From contig QKWP01000036.1 of assembly GCA_003550325.1 (NCBI GenBank), positions 156,437 through 220,436 of the forward strand: DNA of 64,000 nucleotides, read 5' to 3'. The stretch's first letter is position 1, and each line of letters opens with the position of its first letter. The notes under the pieces are model-generated. The model saw only the letters and a list, made by a program, of their open reading frames with translations. It was not told the DNA's origin and made no database searches. Positions 23,166 through 34,985 of the stretch are shown here, in pieces. This DNA comes from Gigaspora rosea. Its lineage: Eukaryota > Glomeromycota > Glomeromycetes > Diversisporales > Gigasporaceae. A program made the translations under genes and the position numbers.

Positions 23166-24035
23166 ATAATAGATTTTTTTAAATTTTATAGATATATGGG
23201 TTGTTGATTCTATCTAAAGAGAATTTTTTTATTTCAGAGACTAGGAAAGCTAGAAATGAAATGTTAATTGCTTGATTTTTTTAATACTGCATTGTATTAA
23301 TATAAAATATTTTTAAGTGGTTTTGAAAGATAAAAAAAAATCATATCTTAAAATAAATAAACTTATAATAAATAAAATCAGAATTAATATAAATTTTCTA
23401 TAATGTGTAAAAGTGTTTTATAAATATAAAATTTAACTTTGTAGAGCCAATTTTTCTGATTCTAACGATAGTTAATCATTAAAATCGGTCCAGTAGATTG
23501 TGAGATATTCCTTAATTTTTTACTGTTATTTTTCCTAATACAAGAAAAGTACTGCATTCCGCTATTATATAAGTTATAAAGCGAATAGTGATACTGCGCT
23601 ACATTTGACTATAAAATATTTACCTTCAACTGTGGACTACTCCTTAATAATCGTCAGGTGAAATAGTTTAAAGGATTTACTGATTGCGCTGGTTATAAAC
23701 TTCACATGTTGATTGGCCCACTAAGTAAGATTTTCAAAATTTTGTCGATCAATTTCCAGTCGTAACATTGTAATTATTAAATTGGTTTATATAAAAACTG
23801 ATAAGACTCATAAAGTAAACTATATAAAAAACTGATAAGCAAATCATAAGGAATATCACTTTTAATCTTAATAGCCACGCTAAATCTTGCATATGATTGG
23901 TTTAAAAATTTTTTATTCATATAAAAACTGCGGAAATTGTAAATTTTGGCCCATACTAACTATAGTAATTTTCATAATAAAAATCAATTAATTTAACTTT
24001 ATTCTCTTAAAGTCGTGAAACATGAATTTGCCAAA

Positions 24036-24865
24036 TTGCTTCTTTTATCACATTTGCCAATCGCAGTAAAAATTGCAATCAATTGCCACTACAATTAATT
24101 ATTCGGTAGGCCTGATCGTTATCGACTGGGCTAATTCACCAAATTTGGCCAACGCTTCGAAAACTGATAGAGCACGTTAATTACGTCTGAGTTTTCATGC
24201 ACATCTATACAAGAATAACCCATCAGATCTCGTAAAGGTTACATTGCATGGACGGCGGATAACGATAACATTTTTTGGAGTTAATCAGATTTTTATGAAA
24301 TGATGTAATTACAGCATGCCACGTATATTATTGGACGATTTGAGTCAGACTTTGGTCCGAACCGGTCCAGACTGATTCAAGACGAAGGATCGATAAACTT
24401 TCAGTTTAAAGACCAATCCGGACCGGTCTTTGCAAAGACAAATTTCAGAATCTTAGCATGATGTTAATCATAAAACTTGTAAGCAGCAACTTAAATAAAA
24501 TTAAAAATAGTTATATGTAGCTACTTGTATTTTTATTTATTATATAAATAAATTAAAATAAATATTTGAACTTCAAGTTTTTATAAAGATTAAACCATTA
24601 TTATGAAACTAAAAAGTTGCGCCAAGTTAAGATAATGAATTATCAAGAGCAAAATGGAATTACCTAATTATAGCAATATGGTATTATCACAAACTTAATA
24701 ACTGATTTAAAAATGATGGTAAATTATTATTGAATCAATGCCATTCTTCTTGTGATTAATAATGCAACGATAAATATTAATTTTTATCATAAAGGACCAG
24801 TTTCTACCATTTTTCCAATTGAATTTCCAAAAGTAAAAAAGGTTTGTATAAAAAACATGTGATTT
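24036..24865. other. intergenic downstream of the peptide gene
   Basis: Unique, slightly GC-richer DNA at 24100-24330 with no recognised product, then the GGTCC-repeat unit at 24339-24436, then AT-rich DNA holding the 3' flank of the minus-strand gene. Confidence 0.5.
24339..24436. repeat. GGTCCGGACC-type short element
   Basis: Clustered inverted motifs (GGTCCGAACCGGTCC, GGACCGGTC) within 100 bp. A looser cluster of TGGTCC/GAAGACC motifs occurs at 42610-42720 and may be a relative. The ends are not defined. Confidence 0.4.
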
Positions 24866-25240
24866 TTAAGGACAAGTGCCGCATTCAGTAATTGTGGCAG
24901 TGGGTGCCATGTAGGTTGCAGTGCAGCCAGGTGTGGAGGTGTCTACAGTAGATACGCTTGTCGTGATAGTTTTACAATTACTACTATCTTGACGTTTTAA
25001 GAGCTGTGCAGGCGCAGGCGCAGCCGCACTTGAACCTGAAGAACCGCAATTGCCGCAATAGATAGCTGTGAAAGTAGGTGTCGCGATGGCAGTGCAGCCA
25101 GGCGTAGAGGTGTCTGTAGTAGTAAAAGCTGCCGTGATGGTTGAACAGCTATCTTGACGTTTTAAGGGGTTTGCAGACGAACCGAGAGCAGACAAGAACA
25201 AAACCAATATGGTAAGAAATGTAAGAAATTTTGATGACAT
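24866..25240 (-). CDS. small secreted precursor with two Kex2-type repeats
   Basis: A 124-aa protein starting at the internal Met (MSSKFLTFLTILVLFLSALG), which gives a clean N-terminal signal peptide; the longer frame upstream (to 25318) would bury it. After the signal come two homologous units, each preceded by a KR site in LKRQDS. Unit 1 reads QDSCSTITAAFTTTDTSTPG then CTA...CGNC; unit 2 reads QDSSNCKTITTSVSTVDTST then PGCTA...CGTC. Each has Cys near its start, in PGCTA and in a terminal CGxC. A Ser/Ala/Pro linker (GSSGSSAAAPAPA) separates them. KR sites fit cleavage by a Kex2-like protease in the Golgi, releasing two peptides of roughly 45 aa with four cysteines each. Base composition is clearly more GC-rich than the flanks. 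No similarity to a known toxin is apparent. Function is unknown; small secreted Kex2 products of symbiotic fungi include candidate effectors and signalling peptides. Confidence 0.8.
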   Translation of the reverse strand: MSSKFLTFLTILVLFLSALGSSANPLKRQDSCSTITAAFTTTDTSTPGCTAIATPTFTAIYCGNCGSSGSSAAAPAPAQLLKRQDSSNCKTITTSVSTVDTSTPGCTATYMAPTATITECGTCP

Positions 25241-25363
25241 TGGTATATTAAATGAATTAAAGTTTTTTAAAAAACTACTAGTAGTATAGTTTGTTATTTT
25301 TGATCTTAAATATCTCAAGAAAAAGATTACAATGTATTTTTATAAACAAGCTGACGATGAAGG

Positions 25364-25377
25364 TATATTTATATATT
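25364..25377 (-). promoter_or_regulatory. possible TATA box of the secreted peptide gene
   Basis: Minus-strand TATATAAATATACC lies about 125 bp upstream of the start codon. In DNA this AT-rich the match alone is weak. Confidence 0.3.
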
Positions 25378-25379
25378 TT

Positions 25380-26100
25380 TGTTTTTATCATGAATCAGAA
25401 TTTTAATGTACAGTATCTTCTCGACTTCGCATGTTATTTCCCCAAAAATTTTAAAAATGTAAATGGAGACAAAGAAATGAGATAAAAATCAATGAACACA
25501 TGTCGAAGAATTGTTTGAAACATCTCCTCAATGGCGCATAAGGCGCCCACCTCATTCTAGCGTCTCAGAAAGTAAATATTACTAGGAAAACAGATACTGC
25601 TAAATGTCTGGTGCTAAAAATAGATGCAGACAATTGGATGAATCGAGATCGTTCAATTAAAAATAGGTGCGGCATAATTACACACAAAATCTGGTTATTA
25701 CTTTCCCTATAAGGTCCTCCGCTACCTCCGGACAATCATTAGCAAAATTAAATCAGATAGCTAATTGAATGCAAGGCGAATACAGCTCTTTATTTAAAGA
25801 TATATGGCTTGATATTTTCAAATTTTTGGTGATACAAATTTTTATACAACTTGGAAGCTCGCAAAATTTTCTATTACTGTGGTTTGCATAATCATATCGA
25901 CTGATGTGTATAAGGAGATCCAATCTCCCCAGATTAGAGTGCGTCAATTATATATAATTTCATATATCTAATGAAATACTTCACTGAAAAGATTGGATTT
26001 CCTTATCAAAATCAGTTGATATGTTTTGTGAAATTTCAGATCTTCAAAAAATTGCGATTTCTGGAGATTTCCGATTTTTCAAACTACTCCGATACGATAA
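25380..26100. other. intergenic, nothing recognised
   Basis: Upstream DNA of the peptide gene and beyond. Several short open frames on both strands have no domain, signal or codon pattern that would support a gene. Confidence 0.5.
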
Positions 26101-26149
26101 CCACATACAGTCAGATCTTTCTAAATGCAATTCACTTCATACCCATATA

Positions 26150-26320
26150 CAGTCAGATCTTTCTAAATGCAATTCGTTGGAACCGAACTTTTGATATAGA
26201 TTTAGAACAATAAGAACAATTGCATTTATGGAGGTCAGAATTACATTTGGGACGGAGTTTAAGGTTGCATTTAAGGAGGTTTTACATTTAGGGAAGTTGC
26301 ATTTAGGGAGGTCTAACTGT
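26150..26320. mobile_element. pogo-type MITE with duplicated left end
   Basis: Ends CAGTCAGATCTTTCTAAATG and the complement of CATTTAGGGAGGTCTAACTG are flanked by TA. The left terminal 27 bp occurs a second time at 26107-26133, 42 bp upstream. AAATGCA motifs are shared with 12378-12718. Confidence 0.75.
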
Positions 26321-26324
26321 ATCA

Positions 26325-27060
26325 GTGTAGTTTTAAGATCAGGAATCGCCTAGAAATCGCAAGTGTTTTCGCAAGTTATGCAAACCGCAATAAATCATTA
26401 TCGAACTTCAAATTAATGTGCTTAGAGTTGTAGATGAAACTAATTTTGAGTTCTCATTGCCTATGATATATTATAGTTTACCAGTTTCACCAGCATCCGC
26501 CAAATTTTCATCAGTTTCACCTGCAACATTATTCTGCATATTATCATTGTTGAAAACTATAGTAATATACAGAATTTACTGGATTCATAAAAATTATTTA
26601 TTGTGATTCTGTATACACTATTGGCAATATGCAGAATTCATATAGTTCACAAGAACCCCTTGTCCGTTAATCTGCAAAGAGTGATAATATCAACAAAATG
26701 TATATGCGAATACTTTATTAAAATCTATAATTTAATATTAGATATTCTATTTGAATATATTATACATTGTCTTAAAATGGGTTTTAAATGAATATGCAGT
26801 AATCATGTTACACATAATCAAATATTTCATCGGCTTAAAATTTAATTTCATTGTTATAATTATTGTACCGTACAGAACAGGAAATCAATATCTCTATATA
26901 GAAATAATTCATGAACAAATAGCATATCGAAAATTTTTTCTTAATCTGAACTAATAAAGTGATGATCGACAATTCTCAATCTAAAATTAATTATATGCAT
27001 ACTGAAATAAGAAAATGATATCTTCAATTAGTTAGCTGATCTTTATTCTATACAAAGTAT
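26325..27060. other. intergenic with a possible exon relic
   Basis: On the minus strand around 26545-26470 the sequence reads NNDNMQNNVAGETDENLADA followed by GETGKL and a stop, preceded by an AG. This may be a last exon of a lost gene, but it is short. The remainder is non-coding as far as I can see. Confidence 0.3.
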
Positions 27061-27061
27061 A

Positions 27062-27220
27062 GATGCTTGACGCAGCTGATGAAGAATACGAAACCTTGAC
27101 GCAACCTGGCGAAACCATAAGTTGCGTCATTGACGCATGACGCATGACGCGACTCAACCATATGTTTTTAAAGTCACGTGAGCAGTCGCGTCAGGTCACG
27201 TGAGTTGCGTCAGGCATCAT
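27062..27220. repeat. GACGCA-repeat MITE
   Basis: Ends GATGCTTGACGCA and TGCGTCAGGCATC enclose about ten TGACGCA/TGCGTCA motifs. The unit at 42176-42295 has the same plan with GACGAAA motifs and shares GAAACCATAAGTT. Probably hAT-type, non-autonomous. Confidence 0.6.
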
Positions 27221-28515
27221 TAATACAAAGCGATTGAGGTTTTAGACTCTGCACCGTAAGTCGTATACTGTTTGGTGGGGAAAGACTTACGATCATCGTT
27301 GCCGAATTTAGCCATAAGTCGTAAGAATTGGGATATTTGGCATTTAAAAAAGAGTGGCTTTTATAGTGGGAGAGCAGCTTATTATATTTATTTACAAGAG
27401 CGGGCTATTATATCCACCTTTTTCTCATTACAAGGAATAAGGAAATACGTAAAATAATAAAAGTGATGCCAATAATCGTCAGGGTGTGAGCTTACATAGT
27501 CTAATGGAAAAATCATTAAACAAATATATGTCTATTGATAGTTTTTTATATGTCTAATAGTGTCTAATGGCTGTCAGAAGAAATGCATATGCGTGACAAA
27601 TATTTGCTCTTGATTGTATGACATCTTAATCACTGATATATAAAATAGTTCGATTTTTGGCATATATCCGATTGAGACTTAATTTTCCATAATTCTTTAA
27701 TAGGACTAACAAAAAAAAAAATAACTGCTGACCCAATTTTTGATTTCTTGTTGTGCAAAATGAAAATTAAACTTGCATAATCTTACAGTAAATTAAAAAA
27801 AATACATCCATATTTTCAGATTTCATGTAATGCAAAAATGAAAAATCAACTTTGTATGGTCTAATCTGAGTGGCTTGTAAATCACGGAACTGCAAACCTT
27901 TTATAACATGACTTATGGATTGAAGTATTAATACTACATTCCTGGTTTTAGCATGACAACATTGTGCAACTACCCTAATATAGTTAACTGTCATCTAAAA
28001 TGGTGTTAGCAAAATCTTGTTTTTGATTGGGCATATGATTTCACATATTAATTAGTAATATACTTAATATGAGCATACCTGATTTGATATTTGTGTTACT
28101 TTGATAAAATAAATTCAGGTGAGATGATTTCAGAATTTACATCGATTTTATTTAACACGTGTTATTTCTCGATTTTCACTGAAATGACCTAGGTTAATGA
28201 ACTACTGATATTAATTATATACAGTATTATATAATTTATACCAGTATGATCACATTTCTTGTAAAATATGAAATGTGTATAGGAATGGTACTGGGATGGT
28301 TGTATTCGACTTTATCTATGTCGCCTATACTGATTTCTTCAGAATCCTTTTATAGTAAAAGCTATTATTATCATTTATCCATTATTGAAAAGAAGTTAGT
28401 TTTTTAATTTTGAATGGTGTAATTGGATTAGATATGCTATTATGATGAAATAGTTACATCATTTTCTGTTGATTATTATTTGAAAAGTGTTGTGAGTATG
28501 TACATATATAGTATA
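27221..28515. other. intergenic, nothing firm
   Basis: A slightly GC-richer patch at 27240-27440 has no convincing frame. The rest is AT-rich with many short chance frames. Confidence 0.5.
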
Positions 28516-28517
28516 TA

Positions 28518-28930
28518 GGCTTCCGCAAAAATTACCCATGTGATTTTAGAATTTTTGAAGGCTATAAAACCAACATTGCACAATTGGTGCTTGAACTGAA
28601 ATTGGCAAGTGGAATTAGTATAATAAACCCGCTTTCAGAAAACATGCTTCATTTATACCTTACATGCGCTTGCTGCTAGCAGTAGGCCTTTAAAGTCATA
28701 TGGGTATGGGACTGAGGGCCAGGCCTGAGCCTGTAAAAAAAATACCCACCTGATTTAAAGGCCTGCTGCTTGCAGCAAGCACACGTGAGGTATAAATGAA
28801 GCATGTTTTCTGAAAGTGGGTTTATCATACTAATTCCACATACCAATTTCGGTTCAAGCACCAATTGTGCAATGTTGGTTTTATAGCATTTAAAAATTCT
28901 AAAATCGCACAGGTAATTTTTGCAAAAGCC
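28518..28930. mobile_element. near-perfect foldback element, TA duplication
   Basis: Arms of about 190 bp start GGCTTCCGCAAAAATTACC and end GGTAATTTTTGCAAAAGCC, flanked by TA. The two arms match at nearly every position across a short centre near 28710-28745. A transcript through it would form a long hairpin. A short open frame in it (28676-28966) is a by-product of the arms. Confidence 0.85.
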
Positions 28931-29346
28931 TAGTAGCGTATGAAGGAAAATTAAACTTATGATCAATAAATATTAAATATTAAAATATTCTGGTTTACGT
29001 ATTGCTTTGATTATGGGTAATAATTTGCATTAGTTGAGTGATAAGCTTAATGGTATTACTAGATTGAATTTTTTTTTTTTTTTTACGAAATATAACATAT
29101 AACAATTTGTTTATATATAAGGATTCTTTGTACTGTACTAGTATGATTATATGCATGTATAACATGAGTATAAATGAGTTCAACTTTTCTGGTAAGTCTT
29201 ATACGAGAGAGCCTTATGGTTAGAATTGTGGTTTCCGTTTGTCTGCTTTAAAGAGTTAAAACCCTTTGATTAGATATATAGTATATATAGTATTAATGAA
29301 TGAATATGTGTATGTTGTAGAAATTATGTCACAATTATCATGTTAA

Positions 29347-29587
29347 AGTGAGTCAGTAGAAAAGGAACAAATTTTTTCTAAGTAAAAGTTTTCTTGAATT
29401 TAAGCTTAAATATCTTAACAACTATCTTAATAAATTTAATAAATTTTTTTTATTTTAATTCTATATAATTTCAAGATTAAAATAAAAAAATTTTTAGCAA
29501 ATTTGATTAAATAGTTATCAAGATATTTTAGTTTAAAAATTAAAAAATTTTACTAAAAATGATTTGTCCCTTTTCTACTGACTCACT
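29347..29587. mobile_element. MITE with AGTGAGTCAG ends
   Basis: Inverted ends AGTGAGTCAGTAGAAAAGG and CCTTTTCTACTGACTCACT; the inverted similarity continues inward for most of the 241 bp (ATATCTTAA, TTTAATAAA). No target duplication could be fixed. Confidence 0.75.
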
Positions 29588-29852
29588 CCCATGTGATTAA
29601 ATTACTTACCAGTTATATGAAACATATTATGTTGACAATTATAATGATATTTGATGATCATTATAACTATATTTGATAATTATTATGAATATACTAGTAT
29701 AATCACATATAATTTATCATTATAATGTTAAAAGGTTATTAATTCCAAAAATGATACAATACAAACTTGGAATTTGGCATTTTTGTTATAGCTTCATTGA
29801 GCATAGCAGACATTTGATTTGATTGGCTTGAAGATCACTGGGTATACAATTA

Positions 29853-31011
29853 GTGCTCGTACCCGGATAACTTTTTATCCGAAAGGTTGTAACCTTTAAC
29901 AAAATTTAATAACTGGTTTTATATCCTATTCAAATAAAAGGATAACGGTTATATCCGGATAAGATATTTATATGATTGTTGATTTATATATACAGTATTA
30001 ATGCATAAACAAATAAAGTAACTCTATAATAATAAAGTAAAAAAAATTAGAAAAATAAATAAATAAATAAATAAAAACGAATAAAAATGAATCACTATAT
30101 GCTCGCCTAAATATTCAATGCTAAGTCTCATACATTAAAAGAATAGTTCTAATATTCATATATATTTAACAATGTAATTAATAATTTTTACATTCCCTGC
30201 GTAGAACACATCCACATTTGTTTTTCGGCAACGGCAGGAATCTGGTCGGGTGTCATGTCTAGAAGATAATTACTAAATTTTTTTAAACAAACATAAATTT
30301 ATCTTTTTCGACATAAAAAACTTGCATATCCAAGTTATTCCTATTTTGTTTAGGCATGAGAAGTTCTTCTGTTACGCCAATACAAAAAAATAATGACGAA
30401 ACAATAAAAGAATAATCTTTATATATGGGAACCCCACAGCAAAAGGGTGCATGAAGAAAAAAATTAATTTTATAATTTTATAAAAAATAAGTGCTCATTA
30501 CTTTAATTCTTCAAGAAATTGTGTTTAAAAAAAATTTTTTTTTTCTTCATTGCACCCTTTTGCTATAAGGGCCCCCATATATTAATGAAAAAAAAACAAT
30601 GTAATTATTAATAAGTAATTATTATCAGTAATTTATTACTGTATTCATATATATAATATAATAATTATTATTATACTTACAAAAAACTGAAAGCCAGTAT
30701 AAGTTTAAAGTGTAATTGATTTATATCACCTATTAAATAAATATAATAAACAAACGAAATATTAAAATCATGTTCTTATTTAAATACATTAAATTTATGA
30801 TGTAGACAAGTTTTACACCGAGTGATGCTAGTATATAAATAATACGCAAATTAAAATTTTTATTATAATTGTATTTTACCCTAAATTATCCTATATTATA
30901 TCTTAAGTTAACCGGATACCTCAATAATTTATCTGTTTATCAGTTTTATAATTCGGGTATCCGGATAGCCTAACAGTTAACCGGTTATTGTACCCTAGGG
31001 TACGACCACTA
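29853..31011. mobile_element. hAT-like element of about 1.16 kb
   Basis: Ends TAGTGCTCGTACCCGGATAA and the complement of GGGTACGACCACTA. Subterminal GGATA/TATCC and GGTTA motifs are frequent. A patch at 30190-30370 reads in decayed form on the minus strand (LLMPKQNRNNLDMQVFYVEK) and may be captured coding DNA. It lies just upstream of the aldo/keto reductase exons and may have displaced its 5' part. Confidence 0.6.
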
Positions 31012-31090
31012 ATTATAACGGTCACATACATTCTTTAGTATTATATACTTTATACTAATTTCTCGTTTCTTTTATTGTTACGAAAAAAAG

Positions 31091-32545
31091 AGCGAACGTT
31101 TTCTTGGAGAATATATTGCTGATAAACGTTCAATTTCCACGTATGTTAATCCGTTTATTGTTTTTTGTATAAATTCTTTATTCGTGTTATATATTTACAT
31201 TTTATTCTTAAATTTATAAAGTTGATGCTGCCGCCTTAATGCCAAATATCAAATTTAACCCAAATGCTGGTAAATTTTATTATTCTTTTCATAAATTGTT
31301 TATGTTGATGTAAGTACTGAAAAAAGTTCTACTTTAAGGTGGAAACCACCGCAAATCTCTTGTCGAAAATCTCAACGAAAGCCTTAAACGACTAGGCACT
31401 GGATATATTGATATTTTGTATGTTCATGCTTGGGAATTTCGTACTCCTATTGAGGAAGTAATGCGTTCTTTAGATGATGCCGTTAGAAGTGAGAAGGTAG
31501 GCTATTTAATATTTAGTAATTAGAATAATACTTTGTATTACTAATTATTAGTATTTAACACAATTCCTATAGGTACTCTATGTCGCGATTAGCAATGCGC
31601 CAGCGTGGGTGATTAGTTGTGCGAATATGATGGCTGAATTACGTGGTTGGAGGTAACAACATATATATAATAATGTATATCTTACTTATTATAACGATGA
31701 AAAGTAATAAATTTTTTAATTTATATAAGTCATTTTATTGGATTACAAACACGGTATAATTTATTAATCGATCTATGGAATTCGATATACAATCTGCTTG
31801 CGCTAAATTTGATGTGAGTAAATATTTTTAATATTTTATTATTATTTACTCTTGACAATATGATCATTTGAACATAGTTTTTCAAAACTGGTAATGGTAC
31901 CGTAACCAACATATTAATTTTTATTATAAAGGTTGGAATTCTTCCTTGGGGATGTATTGCTGAAGGGTAATCAATCGTCTTTAAATTATTTCTTGACGCT
32001 TTGTGTGATTATGCATAAGTTAATGTATTTTTCATTATTTTTGTCTAGATTTTTGACCGGGAAATACACCAGAGAATCAGTTGCCAATTTAAAAAATATT
32101 GCCGATATGAACAACTACCGCAATTCTTCAGCTATTAAATTAGCAGAAAATGAACAAAATTGGAAAGTCCTTGATAAAGTTATAGATATTGCTGTTGAAA
32201 CAAAGAAAAGTCCTGTTCGTGTAGCTTTTATGGCTTAAATTGTTTATCATCACTTAAATTTTTATAATTCATTGGTTTTTTAAAAAAAAAAAAATTTAAA
32301 AGGTTGCTTTGAATTGGATATCACAAAAGCCTGGTATTACTTCTCCTGTTATCGGTGCTAGAACTAAAGCTCAATTAGTTGAAAATCTTAAAGATCTTGA
32401 ATTCAAGTCTTTGTATTAAATTGAACATTTACTTAACATTTAAATTGATTTAATAAATAGATTAACACCTGAGCAAATGGCAAGGTTAGATGCTGTTTCA
32501 GCACCAAAGGAAATACCATTTCCATATACCATATATTCGGAATAG
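31091..32545 (+). pseudogene. aldo/keto reductase gene, 5'-truncated and frameshifted
   Basis: Nine exon-like blocks can be read: 31091-31140 (SERFLGEYIADKRS), 31222-31269 (DAAALMPNIKFNPNAG), 31339-31496 (GGNHRKSLVENLNESLKRLG, TGYIDILYVHAWEF), 31573-31652 (VLYVAISNAPAWVISCANMM), 31730-31813 (HFIGLQTRYNLLI), 31932-31966 (VGILPWGCIAEG), 32049-32220 (FLTGKYTRESVANLKNI), 32303-32412 (VALNWISQKPGITSPVIGAR), 32461-32545 (LTPEQMARLDAVSAPKEIPF). Introns have GT/AG and short fungal lengths. GTGYIDILYVHAW, NAPAW and SPVIGARTKAQL are standard family blocks; these enzymes reduce aldehydes or ketones with NADPH. The N-terminal barrel with the catalytic Tyr region is missing, blocks 1 and 2 do not join in frame, and block 5 has lost frame after NLLID. 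It is therefore a relic. The stop TAG at 32543 is the first triplet of the inserted element. Confidence 0.8.
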
Positions 32546-33652
32546 TGTTACGAATCGGGCAAAAAATCATAATCGATTAGTTAGTTGAAAATTTTTAAAA
32601 AATCGATTAATAGTTGATTATGTTTAACTAATCAACTAATCGATTAATCGATTAATCAATTAATCGATTAATCAATTAATCAGTTAATCGATTAGTCGAT
32701 TAGTTGATTAATCGACTAATCGATTAGTTAAATATCTAATATGTACTGTACAGTATGTACAATCTCTACATATATTCATAGCAGCATATATTGGTATATA
32801 GACAACTAATCGATTAACCAACTAATCGAATAATCGATTAATTAGTTAATGAATTAATCGATTAGTTGAAAATCGATTAATCGATTAATCGATGATTCTG
32901 GTATGATTCCCCGAAAGTTAGTTACCCGCCAGCTCATTTTACCGACCCCATATCCCCGACAGAATGTTTCACCTACAGCACTTTTTGTTGACAGAATCTT
33001 TCCTCGACATACCATGTTTTCGACATCCACTTTCCTAGAAATCTCATATTTTCGACAAGACATTTATCTGACATGACATATTTCTAATTTGACTTTTCTC
33101 CGACACTAAGTTTTATTGAATGCACTTTTTCCGACAAGAACGATAAACCCAGTGATCATCACATCACGTGAAATCATGCAGGTTTACTAGCACTATCAAC
33201 CTAACCCTAACCCTAATTTAGGCCGAGTGCTTAATAATGTGATGTGATGAACACGAATATATCACTCTACCTATTTAAACGAAATTCTAATCGGGGAAAG
33301 ATCTTGTCGGAAAAATAATGTCGGAAACATGTCATGTCGGAAAAATGTTCTTTCTGAAATACGTCATGTCAGTAAAATGTCTTTTCGAAAATATGTCCTG
33401 TCAAGGAAAGGAGAGGTCGAAAACATGGTATGTCGAGGAAAGATTCTGTCAACAAAAAATGCTGTAGGTGAAACATTCTGTCGGGGATATGGGGTCGGTA
33501 AAATGAGCTGGCGGGTAACTAGCTTTCGGGGAATCAAGATACAATGTTAATGATTAGTTGGTTAATCGATTAAAATCGTGTTTGTAATAGTCAATCGATT
33601 AGTTGCCAACTCGATCAACTAATCGATTAATCGATTTTCGATTCATATCACT
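32543..33652. mobile_element. hAT-like element ending the reductase gene
   Basis: Ends TAGTGTTACGAATCG and the complement of CGATTCATATCACTA. Flanks are ATTCGGAA and ATTCGCCG, a partial 8-bp match. Both ends are built of repeated TCGATTAAT/ATTAGTTG motifs. A second long-arm element sits inside at 32904-33536. The nested piece at 36147-36392 has related ends. Confidence 0.7.
32904..33536. mobile_element. nested long-TIR element with TGTCGGAA motifs
   Basis: Arms of roughly 200 bp begin TGATTCCCCGAAAG and end CTTTCGGGGAATCA. Each arm carries about eight TTTTCCGACA-type motifs at regular spacing. The centre at 33188-33207 has AACCTAACCCTAACCCTAAT. Short frames on both strands inside the arms are not genes. 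Confidence 0.8.
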
Positions 33653-34985
33653 AATTCGCCGAACTTCATAAAAATGTTCATAAAAAAACACAGATTCCTG
33701 ACAAGTATAAACCCGTGCTTATGATGAGAGCACAAGAAAAAATGTAGGCGAAATGCCCTCTAGAGGTATACCCTTCCACGCTTGAAATGTCCTAATAAAT
33801 ATATATTATTAATATAATCTTTATACTGTATAAGCAGTTAATATGAACCAATTTTATTGGAAATTTTTTACTATGCTTTTTTATTATTAAGATCATCATT
33901 TTTAGTATTATTTATCCTTATTCATTTTAGCAGATATTTTTGCTCTTATCTCATAAATGGATCGCTTTTGCAATAAGAGAGACGGATGGCAGATAGAATC
34001 CAATGAAATAACTTCTAGCAGCCGTTCTTATAATAATACAAAAATTGTTCTCTCGCACTAAAAATTACCTTCATTAAATTTTAATCCCCTAATGATTACG
34101 ATCTAAAACTAAATTCATAGGTTTCCTCAGACCAGAACACAAATCAGAAAATAGTGAATGCATAAATATATATTATAGTTGAGGATAGGTGCAATATAAA
34201 ATAAATATTATGTTGTTTGTTTATAAAATATTATTATTTTAAGACTAAGAAATATCAGTATATTCTATTTTAAAACGTCGAATTTATTGAAATCACTTGA
34301 CGAATTGTATTATAATACGATTGTGCTTTATTTACGATATATTTTAAATATACTTCTATATTCTTTTCACTCTCATTGCCGGATATTCGATTCAGGCTAA
34401 TCTAGATCTTTATATTTCTTTTTTTTTAATAAACAAATTTTTAAACTATTAAAGTAGCTAATAAAATGCATGATAAATAGTGATGGGTATCACGCGTTTG
34501 ATCCATCACGTGATGCGCGGGATAATTCAGGCTAATAACATAATTCCGGCCGAAATTTACAGACAAACCCGCATCCCGCGCAGATTTTTTTACGTACATC
34601 TTAAACATATCTGTTACACTTTAGAGGCATATTTCAATGTTTATACATCATCAATCATGTTTTATGGTTTATGTTAAAAATTCGTAATGGTTGATACGTC
34701 GTTCAAGATCGCAAAAATTTATCTTATTCGGTGTTAACCCATTATCGATAATTGTTTCAATTTACCCTTTCGAAAAAATTTCAAAAAAAAAGAAAAACGA
34801 GTAAAAAACTATCAAAAAATTTTAAGTTGAAAATTATGTTAATTTTGTTTTTTTTTTTTTAATTTGCTGGTACGTTAGAAAATGAGTGCTACCAGTTCAA
34901 ACCGTTCTGGCATCATAGTGTAATTAAAAAATGTTACTAAAAATCTTATAGTTACTATTAGAGTTAATTTTTGCCATCGAGTAAT
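33653..34985. other. intergenic, little recognised
   Basis: AT-rich. A GC-richer patch at 34475-34590 begins TAGTGATGGGTATCACGCG and carries CGCGGGAT/ATCCCGCG in inverted order, perhaps a small hAT-type relic. No gene is supported. Confidence 0.45.

Larger units (their letters stand above)
20939..24035 (+). repeat. segmental duplication, copy B
   Basis: Direct copy of 3086-7830, about 18 kb downstream. It lacks the copy A-specific stretch and MITE (5740-6718) and gains the MITE at 21600-21808. The protease gene inside is more damaged than in copy A. Confidence 0.9.

Noticed and set aside
32560-32900. CRISPR-like regular TCGATTAAT repeats
   Set aside because: Units are short, both orientations occur, there are no spacers, and they form the end of a TIR element in a eukaryotic genome.
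32854-33550. Two similar small proteins (MSCRKYEISR, MSCRKNVLSE)
   Set aside because: They are the two inverted arms of one element read on opposite strands.
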